NCBI GenBank assembly: GCA_020633675.1
Contig: JACKDE010000004.1
Coordinates: 248,001 to 312,000, forward strand
Source of the DNA: Deferribacteres bacterium
Lineage (GTDB): Bacteria > Zhuqueibacterota > Zhuqueibacteria > Zhuqueibacterales > Geothermadaptataceae
Reading direction: 5' to 3'
Length of the DNA: 64,000 nucleotides
Under the pieces are notes generated by a model. That model worked only from the letters and a program-made list of their open reading frames with translations. It was not told the DNA's origin and did not search any database. Positions 1-7,866 of this stretch are shown in pieces (positions within the stretch are counted from its first letter, which is position 1; each line of letters opens with the position of its first letter). A program made the translations under genes and the position numbers.

Positions 1-557
1 TCCCGTACTTCGCCATCGCTGTTTTCTCGTTTAATATAATCAATCAAAATGGAATCACACTTTTTCAGCACCCAGTAATTCTCTTTGATCATTTCACCCA
101 TCTGCTGCTTATTCGTTAAATCCAGAACCTGCACCAATTTTTCAAAAACCTGTGTGACGGTATTCTCAATTCTTTGCAAATCGGCCTCATGCGAACCCGC
201 ATTGAGCTTCTTCGGGTGGGCAAGCGCCAAATCCATAATATTTTTGGTGTAATCACCGATGCGTTCGATATCAATGACAATTGTAGTCAAAATGAGCCCC
301 GGTATAATATTGAGGCCACCTGTGATCGCCATGTGCTTGAGCACTTTGTGGCGGACTTTCTGAATATATTCATTCACCACGCTGTCGGCATCGTAAACAT
401 TCAATTCCAGCTCGCCACTGTCGGTATGACGCAAAGACTGCACGGAGCTTTTAAACATCACCAGCGTCTGCTCGAGCATCTTGTGAGAGTCATTGACGGC
501 CTGCGTCAGACTATTATCCTGGCGCCACAGTTCGTAAAGTTCTTTAAACCAGATCAT
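1..557 (-). CDS. PhoU-domain protein (3' end outside window)
   Basis: Reading leftward from an ATG at 557, an open frame runs without a stop to the window edge, giving 185 visible residues; the C-terminus is missing. The protein is all-helical and begins MIWFKELYELWRQD. It carries the PhoU pattern of long amphipathic helices with the metal-site-like stretch IDIERIGDYTKNI near residues 105-118, matching the family's E/D-x-x-R-[IV]-[GA]-D-x-x-x-N. PhoU proteins bind metal clusters at the membrane and restrain phosphate uptake. The start lies 6 nt after the stop of the Na/Pi symporter gene, so the two are almost certainly co-transcribed and the protein probably regulates that transporter. In some families PhoU is fused to the symporter; here it is separate. 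Confidence 0.85.
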   Translation of the reverse strand, partial: MIWFKELYELWRQDNSLTQAVNDSHKMLEQTLVMFKSSVQSLRHTDSGELELNVYDADSVVNEYIQKVRHKVLKHMAITGGLNIIPGLILTTIVIDIERIGDYTKNIMDLALAHPKKLNAGSHEADLQRIENTVTQVFEKLVQVLDLTNKQQMGEMIKENYWVLKKCDSILIDYIKRENSDGEVR

Positions 558-563
558 GTTAAA

Positions 564-1637
564 TTACCCAAATATGAAGATGAAAAAAGTCGGTATCAGA
601 AAAAAGATTAGAATGATATAGATAATCGGAACCGCTCTGCTGCGTATGGCAAATTCTGCCAGCTTTTCTGCAAACCTCAACGGAAGGTTCCGGAATGGCC
701 AAATGACTGCAATTCCAAATACGTTGAATAGGAAGTGGGCAAATGCTGCGGCTATGGAAGTGACATTGGAAGTCACCAGCGCAGCCAACATCGCAGTGAT
801 GGTGGTGCCTATATTCGCCCCCAGAGTAAACGGAAAAATCTGGCGCAATGTTAAAATCCCTGCTCCGGCCAAAGGCACAGCAAGCGAGGTCGTGATCGAG
901 CTACTTTGCACCATCACCGTCAAAATCACGCCAAGAATCAACGCACGGACAGGGTTTTTGAAGAGGGTTTCGTTAAAAAACGCTTCGACCTTGCCAATGA
1001 TCAGGGCTTTCAGGTTGACGACAATATACCGCAGAGAAACAAACAGGAAAATCAGGGCCAGCACCAGCATAATCACACCAGAATCCAGGGTTAGCGCCTG
1101 GATCATTTTAACGGCCGGCGATGTTATCGCCTTGAGCGGATTGAAAAAATTCACCCCTCCCAGGTTCTGAAAACTGACTGCCATGTAGTTCGATGCGATA
1201 CCGAGGAAATTAGTAAGCAGGTGGAGCGGAAACAGGATAGCCACGGCCAGGAGATTAAAGCAATCGTGCACGGTTGCGGCAGCAAAGGCGCGCTTGAATT
1301 CTTCAGCGCGCGATATTTGCGCAATGGAAACCAGCGTATTGGTGACGCTGGTCCCGACATTGGCGCCCATGATGATCGGAATGGCGCCATTGATATCGAT
1401 GGCACCGCTGGCAACCAGGGCAACCGTCATTGACGTGGTTGTGGATGAGCTTTGCACCAGACTCGTCGCCAAAATCCCAATCAGCAAACCGACAAATGGA
1501 TTCGCAGTGGTTGCAAGCAATTGCTGTGCAAAGTCTTTTCCAAAGAGCTTAAAAGAGGCGCTCATCAGCGAGATGCTGACAAAAAAGAGGTACAACAAAA
1601 CAAAAAGGAGCAAAAGGCGTAAGGCTATGCGTTTCAT
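564..1637 (-). CDS. Na+/phosphate symporter (NptA/PNaS family)
   Basis: The 357-residue membrane protein has about eight to nine hydrophobic segments and the two inverted-repeat signatures of the Na/Pi-cotransporter II family: QSSSTTTSMTV near residue 62 and QSSSITTSLAV near residue 244. Each is followed by a GANxGTxxT motif (GANVGTSVTNT and GANIGTTITAM). These QSSS loops form the substrate and sodium site. Many bacterial relatives have a C-terminal PhoU domain (about 540 residues in total); here the protein stops after the membrane part and a PhoU-domain gene follows 6 nt later, so the usual fusion is split. It likely imports phosphate with sodium across the inner membrane. The ATG at 1637 opens on the hydrophobic N-terminus MKRIALRLLLLF. 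A long imperfect palindrome lies 26 nt upstream. Confidence 0.88.
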   Translation of the reverse strand: MKRIALRLLLLFVLLYLFFVSISLMSASFKLFGKDFAQQLLATTANPFVGLLIGILATSLVQSSSTTTSMTVALVASGAIDINGAIPIIMGANVGTSVTNTLVSIAQISRAEEFKRAFAAATVHDCFNLLAVAILFPLHLLTNFLGIASNYMAVSFQNLGGVNFFNPLKAITSPAVKMIQALTLDSGVIMLVLALIFLFVSLRYIVVNLKALIIGKVEAFFNETLFKNPVRALILGVILTVMVQSSSITTSLAVPLAGAGILTLRQIFPFTLGANIGTTITAMLAALVTSNVTSIAAAFAHFLFNVFGIAVIWPFRNLPLRFAEKLAEFAIRSRAVPIIYIILIFFLIPTFFIFIFG

Positions 1638-1662
1638 ATTCCGTTCGATTTAGAGAAAGTCG

Positions 1663-1802
1663 GGGTGAATTATATAAAAAGCAGGAAACTCCAATCAAGG
1701 TTTACCTGTTGGGCCGTGCTTTCGTCAATGGTGCCAAAATATAAGTAAGAAAAAAGCAAAGCACCAAGGCACTTTCTGCTTTTATCAAAAGATAATTCAC
1801 CC
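1663..1802. repeat. 140-bp imperfect palindrome
   Basis: The ends are an exact 11-bp inverted repeat, GGGTGAATTAT at 1663-1673 and ATAATTCACCC at 1792-1802. The arms continue to match imperfectly inward (ATAAAAAGCAGGAAA on the left against the complement of TTTCTGCTTTTAT on the right). It sits between two minus-strand genes and just upstream of the Na/Pi symporter start. It could be a MITE-like insertion or a structured 5' leader of the symporter mRNA; the sequence alone does not decide. Confidence 0.6.
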
Positions 1803-1871
1803 TTAACAGAGTGTTCACGCAACGGCACGCAAATCTTCCGTCACAGCAATTCTTTCTGCAGTTTGAACCGC

Positions 1872-2624
1872 TTACATCACAGCCTGTACCAGCTCAGATT
1901 TTGCCACCTTATTTCGCAAAATGCTTTCTTTGATGCCGAACTTCGCTGTTACCGCGCCGACTACAGCAGCTTGAGCAGTGGTCAAATCCATTTTTCCCAT
2001 ATTGAGTATAAGATCGTAGTGATGCGTGGCATCAGGCTTGGCCCGGAAGTATCGCTTCACAAACGCATTGCGTTCGTTTTGCATTTTTTTAATGACAGAT
2101 TCAGCATGTGCTGCATCGATTCCCATCTCAGACTGAATGAAATCGATACGCTGATGCAACGGTGCAACGACGCGCAACTTGAGCGCTTTGTTATCAGGCA
2201 AAATGAAATTAGCGCCCCGCCCGAGAATGATTGCCCTGCCATGCTGTCCAATCGACATAATGGTCGTGACCAAGTGTTTAAAAAATCTGTCACTGCTGAG
2301 AGAATGGCTGTCGAGAATGGTTACAAGCCAGCTATTGAACTCATTTCGGGCCTTGCCGTCAAAAAGCTCAACAATATTCTTGCGTACCTTGGCATGGTTG
2401 GCAATGTAATCAACAATCTCTTTGTCGAAAACCTGCCATCCAAGACGTTCAGCCAACAGCATCGCCAGTTTCGCCCCCTGACTGCCAATTTCGCGGGAAA
2501 TGGTGATGCATGGCCAAACCTGCGGTGTATCGGATTTCTCTTTTGTCTTGCCGACACTTTCCCAAAATTTCATTTGCCTGGAGACGAGATTCTCAAGTGG
2601 GATGTCTTTGCTGACTTTTAACAT
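1872..2624 (-). CDS. Cytidylate kinase-like family protein
   Basis: The 250-residue protein contains the diagnostic stretch ITISREIGSQGAKLAMLLAE (about residues 40-59), followed by LGWQVFDKEIV, the pattern of the cytidylate-kinase-like family in which the classical CMK P-loop is modified to SRE-x-GSxG. Downstream GRGANFILPD (about 138-147) and the LRVVAPLHQRIDFIQ segment fit the lid and NMP-binding regions. The family's natural substrate is uncertain; true CMP kinase activity should not be assumed. The ATG at 2624 is preceded by AAAGGAGC at good spacing. It follows the CBS-domain gene on the same strand after about 160 nt and may be the last gene of that transcript. Confidence 0.8.
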   Translation of the reverse strand: MLKVSKDIPLENLVSRQMKFWESVGKTKEKSDTPQVWPCITISREIGSQGAKLAMLLAERLGWQVFDKEIVDYIANHAKVRKNIVELFDGKARNEFNSWLVTILDSHSLSSDRFFKHLVTTIMSIGQHGRAIILGRGANFILPDNKALKLRVVAPLHQRIDFIQSEMGIDAAHAESVIKKMQNERNAFVKRYFRAKPDATHHYDLILNMGKMDLTTAQAAVVGAVTAKFGIKESILRNKVAKSELVQAVM

Positions 2625-2785
2625 GGTATTGCTCCTTTCGCCAATGCAAATATTTCATTGTGCATCACATCGTGGCGGAAAACCTGCAAACAGACTGCGG
2701 AGCATTGCAAGACGCAAAATAGATCGTGGTATCAGCATGGAATGGAACTTTTGGCGGAGACGGCTTATCTTGCGACTTTCAGGTC

Positions 2786-3325
2786 CTAATGCCCCGGAGC
2801 TTCAAGCAATTTGACCAGGTCCAGCGCGGTGATAATGCCAATCATCTGGTTATTATTAACGACCAGCAGGCGATGCACGCGGCCATGCACCATAATGCCA
2901 GCGATTTCCGCCACTGGTGTATTTGCTTCTACCTTAAAAACCATCGGTGTCATAATGTCACGAACGCTGCAATCAGGCGGGTCCGTAATATGAAAAACAC
3001 GGACTTCCTCCGGAGAAAGGGCATCTTCCCAACTATGCAAATAGTATTCATGTGGCTTTTCTTCTTCGACGCCACGCTTTGTTTCTGACTCAAATCGGGC
3101 AATATCCATCAGCGAAACAACGCCGACAAGCCTGCCGTCGGCATCCACCACCGGTGCGCCGGTGATCGCTCTCTCAACTAAAAATTCCGCCAATTTTTGA
3201 ACTGGCCAATCGTCCGGTATAGAGATCACGCGGGGATTCATAATGTCCTTTGCAACCAGCTTTGTCATGACATCACCTATAGTTTTGTGTATCCTTGTTG
3301 ATAAAGAACTGTTATTCCGATCCAT
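2786..3325 (-). CDS. CBS-domain pair protein
   Basis: The 179-residue protein consists of two CBS domains. The first (about residues 22-80) reads MTKLVAKDIMNPRVISI, then ITGAPVVDADGRLVGVVSLMDI. The second (about 120-177) reads VRDIMTPMVFKV, then HGRVHRLLVVNNNQMIGIITALD. A charged linker of about 40 residues separates them. CBS pairs bind adenosine nucleotides or S-adenosylmethionine and act as energy sensors. No catalytic domain is present, so it probably acts on a partner. The start is 20 nt after the stop of the acyl-CoA synthetase/GNAT gene, which suggests co-transcription. An alternative ATG at 3268 (MTKLVAKD, after AGGTGAT) would remove 19 poorly conserved residues and is a plausible true start. 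Confidence 0.85.
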   Translation of the reverse strand: MDRNNSSLSTRIHKTIGDVMTKLVAKDIMNPRVISIPDDWPVQKLAEFLVERAITGAPVVDADGRLVGVVSLMDIARFESETKRGVEEEKPHEYYLHSWEDALSPEEVRVFHITDPPDCSVRDIMTPMVFKVEANTPVAEIAGIMVHGRVHRLLVVNNNQMIGIITALDLVKLLEAPGH

Positions 3326-3345
3326 GACTCCTTTTCAGTTTAATC

Positions 3346-6117
3346 TCAACGCAGTTCGATTACTGCCTTAATGACGTGCTCATCTGCATCAAACTTCAAT
3401 TTGAAACCGATCATTTCGCAAACACGCTGCATGCCACGGTTTTCGGGAAGCATATCTGCCACAATCCGCTCAATGCCTTCACTGCGGCCAATTTCAACCA
3501 GTCTTCTCAGCAACTCCGTTCCGATACCACATTTCTGATAGGCATCGCTGATGACGATGGCGAACTCTGCCTGGGTGCTGATATGGTGTTTCACCAGTCG
3601 ACCAACAGCGATGATCTCTGATTTGCCAGACTGAGAATTTGCACGCTCAACCACCAGTGCAATCTCGCGATCATAATCGATGAAGCAAAGCCTTGCCAAA
3701 CGCTTATGAGAGACACGCTCATCGAAATTCAAATAGTGAAAATAGCGCAAATAGACACTTTGATCCGATAAATTGCTGTGGAACGCTACCATCAAAGGTT
3801 CGTCTTCAGGGCGGATAGGGCGTATTTTGAGCTGAACACCGTCCCTGCTCATCCAGTCACTGGAATATTGCGCGGGATAGGGCCGGATCACCGGGCGGGA
3901 AAGCTTGTCAGCTTTTGTTTCTGGTGGATGCAGCACCACACGCGCATCGAGGGCCTGAAACGCGAACTGCCCATTTTCTTGTGCGATGCCGGGCCGCGCC
4001 AGCAACGGATTGATTTCGATTTCTTTAATCCATGGTACTTCTACAATTAAGTGACTGAACCGGATCAGCAATTTTTCTAGCGCTTCGAGGTCAACGGCAT
4101 CACGGCCGCGTGCACCTTTGAGTGCATTGTAAATATTGGTCTGCTCCATCATCCTGCGCGCCAGAGTTGCGTTGAGCGGCGGCAAAGCCAAAGCGCGATC
4201 ACGATAGACTTCCACCAGTTGTCCCCCCGAGCCAAACAGCATTACCGGACCAAATTGCTGGTCAACACTGCAACCGACGATCAGCTCGTAACCAAAATGC
4301 TCGACCATTTTCTGCACGGTAACGCCATGGAAGTGCTCTGCCCCAGCATTGGCTTCCACTGCAGACTGAATGTGATCAAAAGCATCGCGCACGCTTTCGT
4401 CACTCACCAAATTCAATTTTACTCCGCCGACATCAGTTTTATGGGTGATGGTCTCTGAGTGCAGTTTCAGCACAACAGGATAACCGATTTCCCTTGCCAT
4501 CTTAACAGCTTCCGCATGATTGCTGGCAATTTTCGACGGCGTAACCGGAATGCCGTAGTTAGACAGAATTTCTTTCGATTCGAATTCGGTCAACAATGTG
4601 CGTGCTTGCGACCGCGCACGATCGATCACCGTGTGCAGGTTTACCAGGTTAGTGTTTGTCTCACTATCATCATGTAAAAACGACGGTGTTTCATAAATGC
4701 CGCGCAAATTGTAGCTATATTTCCACATATAGTTAAACGTGCGCGCCGCCGTTTCAGGATATGGAAAAGTTGGAATCTTGGCTTGCCGCAAAATATTTTC
4801 ACCTTCAACCGAACCGACGCCCCCCATCCAGCTTGCCAGCACCGGTTTATTGCCGTACTTAACATGCTTCGCCATAAGTTTAGCTGTTTCGGTTTGATCG
4901 GCAATCCCCATGGGTGCGCAAATCACCATCAAGCCATCGCTGTCCTTGTTTTTTGCTGCTGTTTCGATGGCTTGCGCATATTTTTTCGCGTCGGTATCTG
5001 CCAGCACATCGATCGGATTGCTGCGGCTCCAGTGTGGTGGCAAAACAGTATCGAGTTCGCTACGAATTTCGCCAGGTAGCTCTGCCAATTGCCCACCAGC
5101 GCGGATGAGTGCATCTGCGGCCAGCACGCCCGGGCCTCCGGCATTTGTTAGAATCGTCAAGCGCCGGCCTTCGGGTCGCGGTTGTTTTGCCAAGACTTCT
5201 GCCATGTAAAACAATTCAGCTGTGTGATCGACCCGCAATACGCCAATGCGACGGAAGGCAGCATCCAAAACATCATCGCTGCCCGCTAACGTGCCGGTAT
5301 GCGACACAACCGCTTTGGCAGCCGCCTCGGTGCGACCTGCTTTCAGTACAATGATCGGCTTGACCAAAGCCACTTCACGCGCAGCCGACAGAAATGCTCG
5401 CGCATCACCGATCGACTCCATATACATCACGATGCTTTTGGTATGCGGGTCATCGCCGAGAAAATAAATCAAATCGCTCCAACTGACGTCCGCCATCGAG
5501 CCGATGGAGACAAATGCGCTGAACCCCATTTTTTCCCGGTAACTCCAGTCGAGAATCGCCGCGCACATGGCGCCACTTTGGCTGATAAACCCAACGCTGC
5601 CTGGAAGGGCCATTGAGGTCAGAAAGGTTGCATTTAAACCAGCGGCAGGTCGCATCACGCCAAGGCAATTAGGACCGACCACCCGAATGCCGGTCGTAAG
5701 CGCTGTTGCTCGAATTTCATCTTCCAGCGCCGCGCCTTCTGGCCCGGTTTCTTTAAAGCCAGCAGAGATGATAATTGCGCCCATCACTCCTTTCGCTGCA
5801 CAATCTTTTAAAATGGCAGGCACAACAGGGGCAGGTGTAATGATGATCGCCAAATCAATCATCTCCGGCACATCGGCTACCTGCGCAAATGCATCGATCC
5901 CAAAAACCGTTTTGCGCTTGGGATGAATTGGAATGATCTTGCCTTTATAGTGGTTCTGCAGGTTTTGCATAATCCGGCAGCCTACACTGTCCGGTTTTTC
6001 GGTTGCACCGATGACGGCTACACTTTCGGGTGAAAAGATCGAACGCAGAGAGTACCTTTTAATCGCCGGGGTGGCTTGCGATAGAGCACCTGCGCCATTT
6101 GATGTGTTTTGTTTCAC
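3346..6117 (-). CDS. ADP-forming acyl-CoA synthetase fused to GNAT acetyltransferase
   Basis: This 923-residue fusion has an N-terminal CoA-binding Rossmann domain (FSPESVAVIGATEKPDSVG, about residues 28-46), a succinyl-CoA-ligase-like domain with VVSHTGTLAGSD (putative phospho-His at residue 273), an ATP-grasp domain (about 490-720, with TITHKTDVGGVKLNL), and a C-terminal GNAT domain (about 765-923, with YQKCGIGTELLRRL as the acetyl-CoA loop). The architecture is that of Pat-type protein lysine acetyltransferases and of bifunctional acetate-CoA ligases. Some Pat enzymes have lost the His; here it is kept, so ligase activity remains possible. The start codon is GTG. It follows a cyclic-nucleotide-binding protein gene by 35 nt and precedes the CBS gene by 20 nt, suggesting nucleotide-controlled acetylation. 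Confidence 0.9.
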   Translation of the reverse strand: MKQNTSNGAGALSQATPAIKRYSLRSIFSPESVAVIGATEKPDSVGCRIMQNLQNHYKGKIIPIHPKRKTVFGIDAFAQVADVPEMIDLAIIITPAPVVPAILKDCAAKGVMGAIIISAGFKETGPEGAALEDEIRATALTTGIRVVGPNCLGVMRPAAGLNATFLTSMALPGSVGFISQSGAMCAAILDWSYREKMGFSAFVSIGSMADVSWSDLIYFLGDDPHTKSIVMYMESIGDARAFLSAAREVALVKPIIVLKAGRTEAAAKAVVSHTGTLAGSDDVLDAAFRRIGVLRVDHTAELFYMAEVLAKQPRPEGRRLTILTNAGGPGVLAADALIRAGGQLAELPGEIRSELDTVLPPHWSRSNPIDVLADTDAKKYAQAIETAAKNKDSDGLMVICAPMGIADQTETAKLMAKHVKYGNKPVLASWMGGVGSVEGENILRQAKIPTFPYPETAARTFNYMWKYSYNLRGIYETPSFLHDDSETNTNLVNLHTVIDRARSQARTLLTEFESKEILSNYGIPVTPSKIASNHAEAVKMAREIGYPVVLKLHSETITHKTDVGGVKLNLVSDESVRDAFDHIQSAVEANAGAEHFHGVTVQKMVEHFGYELIVGCSVDQQFGPVMLFGSGGQLVEVYRDRALALPPLNATLARRMMEQTNIYNALKGARGRDAVDLEALEKLLIRFSHLIVEVPWIKEIEINPLLARPGIAQENGQFAFQALDARVVLHPPETKADKLSRPVIRPYPAQYSSDWMSRDGVQLKIRPIRPEDEPLMVAFHSNLSDQSVYLRYFHYLNFDERVSHKRLARLCFIDYDREIALVVERANSQSGKSEIIAVGRLVKHHISTQAEFAIVISDAYQKCGIGTELLRRLVEIGRSEGIERIVADMLPENRGMQRVCEMIGFKLKFDADEHVIKAVIELR

Positions 6118-6152
6118 TGAATCTTACTTTCTCAAAAGGATTTTTATCAATG

Positions 6153-6617
6153 TCAGGGTCTTTTCGTGGCAAGCTCAACCAGGCGAAAGCGCGTGGCATT
6201 GAGCCGCTGTAGCATAAGTTTGGAAAAGCGCTTGGTAAATTCAAATCCCAGGGCCATATCCGATTCACACAATTGCTTCAATTCGTTTGCATCAAAAGCA
6301 ATAGCGCGCGTCATTTCCTTTGCACGTGCATCAAAGTGCCATTTAAATGGCTCGATAAACCACGACCACCCGAGCACATCACCTTCCCCTAATAGCTGAA
6401 GCTCGAAACGTCCTTCATGAAACGGACGCGGAATTTCAAGTGCGACTTTGCCACTACGCAGGATATAGAATTTATCGGCGTCGCTGTTTTCGGCAAAAAT
6501 CTTTTGTCCTGCGTGAAAAGTAACCGACGAAGCGTGCGCCGTAATCTGTTTTAATTGCTGCTCGGAAAGACCTTCAAAAATCGGGTGCTGTCTAAGGTAA
6601 ACATCGATAGTTCCCAT
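6153..6617 (-). CDS. Cyclic-nucleotide-binding domain protein (stand-alone)
   Basis: The 154-residue protein is a single cNMP-binding beta-roll: LRQHPIFEGLSEQQLKQI (family N-terminal helix), FHAGQKIFAENSDADKFYIL, SGKVALEI, then the phosphate-binding-cassette region LLGEGDVLGWSWFIEPFKWH followed by FDARAKE. There is no helix-turn-helix, so it is not a complete Crp/Fnr regulator. The GWSW...WHFDARA cassette differs from the canonical FGE...RAA form, so ligand identity is open. The ATG at 6617 follows GGAG with 7 nt spacing and is preferred to an upstream TTG. Its stop is 35 nt before the acyl-CoA synthetase/GNAT gene; the pairing recalls mycobacterial Pat, where a cNMP domain is fused to GNAT and controls it. 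Confidence 0.8.
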   Translation of the reverse strand: MGTIDVYLRQHPIFEGLSEQQLKQITAHASSVTFHAGQKIFAENSDADKFYILRSGKVALEIPRPFHEGRFELQLLGEGDVLGWSWFIEPFKWHFDARAKEMTRAIAFDANELKQLCESDMALGFEFTKRFSKLMLQRLNATRFRLVELATKRP

Positions 6618-7189
6618 CCGGGTACTCCATTCAATTGTAGGGTTCAAATGGCTCAACGTGATGAATATTCAAAATTTATACCAGCAAATCGGGCATACAT
6701 TGATGAAATGCTTGTTTTTTAAACAACTTAAAAAATTGCAGTTAAACCCTGTGTACAGTTTGACAAAAGATAGTGATTTCGCTCAACATTCTCAAAGTTG
6801 AAAAAAACCGGTTTGCAAATTCCCTCTTTTAGGAATAAAATGAGTAAAATCAACACTGCAAGAAACGGCTATTTGGGCAATGATAGATTTCTGTTGAAAT
6901 ATTTTGGCGCGGCGGTTGTCTCAAAACGGCTCAACTGATTGCGGTTTTGTATTCGCTAAAAGACATGTGCTAACTCTTGAATTCATTGGATTTTCGCCTA
7001 AAGTCATTGTTGACTGATTCTGCACCTAATGCAATTTTCTGCCTGAAACTTTTATTGCTCCGGGAATTAAGTTGTCATCAAAGAAAATTTATTCACACAT
7101 TTCTGTCACTTTTAGGCGATATGGCACTATTGTTGTTTTCGCTGCATAATAAGCAAATTATGTTCAGCCTAATTTACCATGGACCAGAA
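6618..7189. other. Intergenic region between divergent genes
   Basis: This AT-rich stretch separates a minus-strand and a plus-strand gene. It contains TTGACA at 6760-6765 without a convincing -10 at standard distance, and a small TTGTTT/AAACAA hairpin near 6713-6727. I see no RNA gene or coding region here. Confidence 0.5.
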
Positions 7190-7612
7190 ATGAAACATAG
7201 CCTTATCGCCCCTACGACAGCCGATGTGAAACATCTTGGCTATGCTGAGCAATCCCGCAAGCCGCGCGTGCTACTTGTAGAAGGCGATTCGACATTCCGT
7301 CGGACGCTTTCCAGCTTTTTTGCAAAACAGGGATACGTGATTTCAGTTGCCGCTAATTTAACCGAAGCAATCGAATTCCTCCGCCAGCTCACCTATACGC
7401 TCGTTGTCTATAACTTAGAAGATCCTTCACACAATGGTTTCGAGAAACTCGAAATCATTCTTGCTCAGGCTGGCAACGCGAGAGTACTGGTGACGACCTC
7501 TTTTAGCGAACAAGCCGTCATCAACAATGTCAAGTTGATTGGGGCTGATGCCTGCCTGATTAAGCCGATCAAGCGCGCGACAATTTTAAAAGCGACCGAG
7601 ATGAAGCACTGA
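7190..7612 (+). CDS. Receiver-like domain protein lacking the phospho-acceptor Asp
   Basis: The 140-residue protein is a single CheY-like fold. Strand 1 is RVLLVEGDSTFRRTL (acidic pocket reduced to E31 and D33), strand 3 is TLVVYNLEDPSHNGFEKL, and the conserved Thr (T102 or T103) and Lys-Pro (K125-P126 in CLIKPIKRA) are present. Aligning the family pattern D-x-x-x-P-x-x-x-G places Asn75 where the phosphorylated Asp should be. It is therefore probably a pseudo-receiver that cannot be phosphorylated in the usual way, with D78 the only nearby acid. No output domain follows. The frame is open further upstream, but ATG 7190 is the first start that fits the domain; the ribosome site is weak and ATG 7160 is an alternative. 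Confidence 0.7.
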   Translation: MKHSLIAPTTADVKHLGYAEQSRKPRVLLVEGDSTFRRTLSSFFAKQGYVISVAANLTEAIEFLRQLTYTLVVYNLEDPSHNGFEKLEIILAQAGNARVLVTTSFSEQAVINNVKLIGADACLIKPIKRATILKATEMKH

Positions 7613-7866
7613 TTTTTCAAGGCGCCTGTCATTTAGTGCAAAAGCGGCTCAACCTTTTCTTTGTGCAAATAATGACTCAGAAATTCTGAAATGGCCAGGG
7701 AATCGCCATAGATTTTCATGACGCTGTTTAACCTATCAGACTTTTTTTTAACATGGAAAAGCTGGTTTGGCATTTTCTGTTTTGTTCCTTTGACATTTGC
7801 TTTGTATTGTTCGACAAATTGAAAAACCTGCACCGACAGAAATAAATTTTGCCGGAGGCACTCTGT

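Noticed and set aside
6760..6788. TTGACA as promoter of the receiver-like gene
   Set aside because: The hexamer 17 nt downstream (TCAACA) is a poor -10, so the match is probably chance.
7633..7866. Short minus-strand open frame before the ligase gene
   Set aside because: It begins inside the ligase gene, and internal ATGs lack ribosome sites at usable spacing; the sequence resembles no protein.
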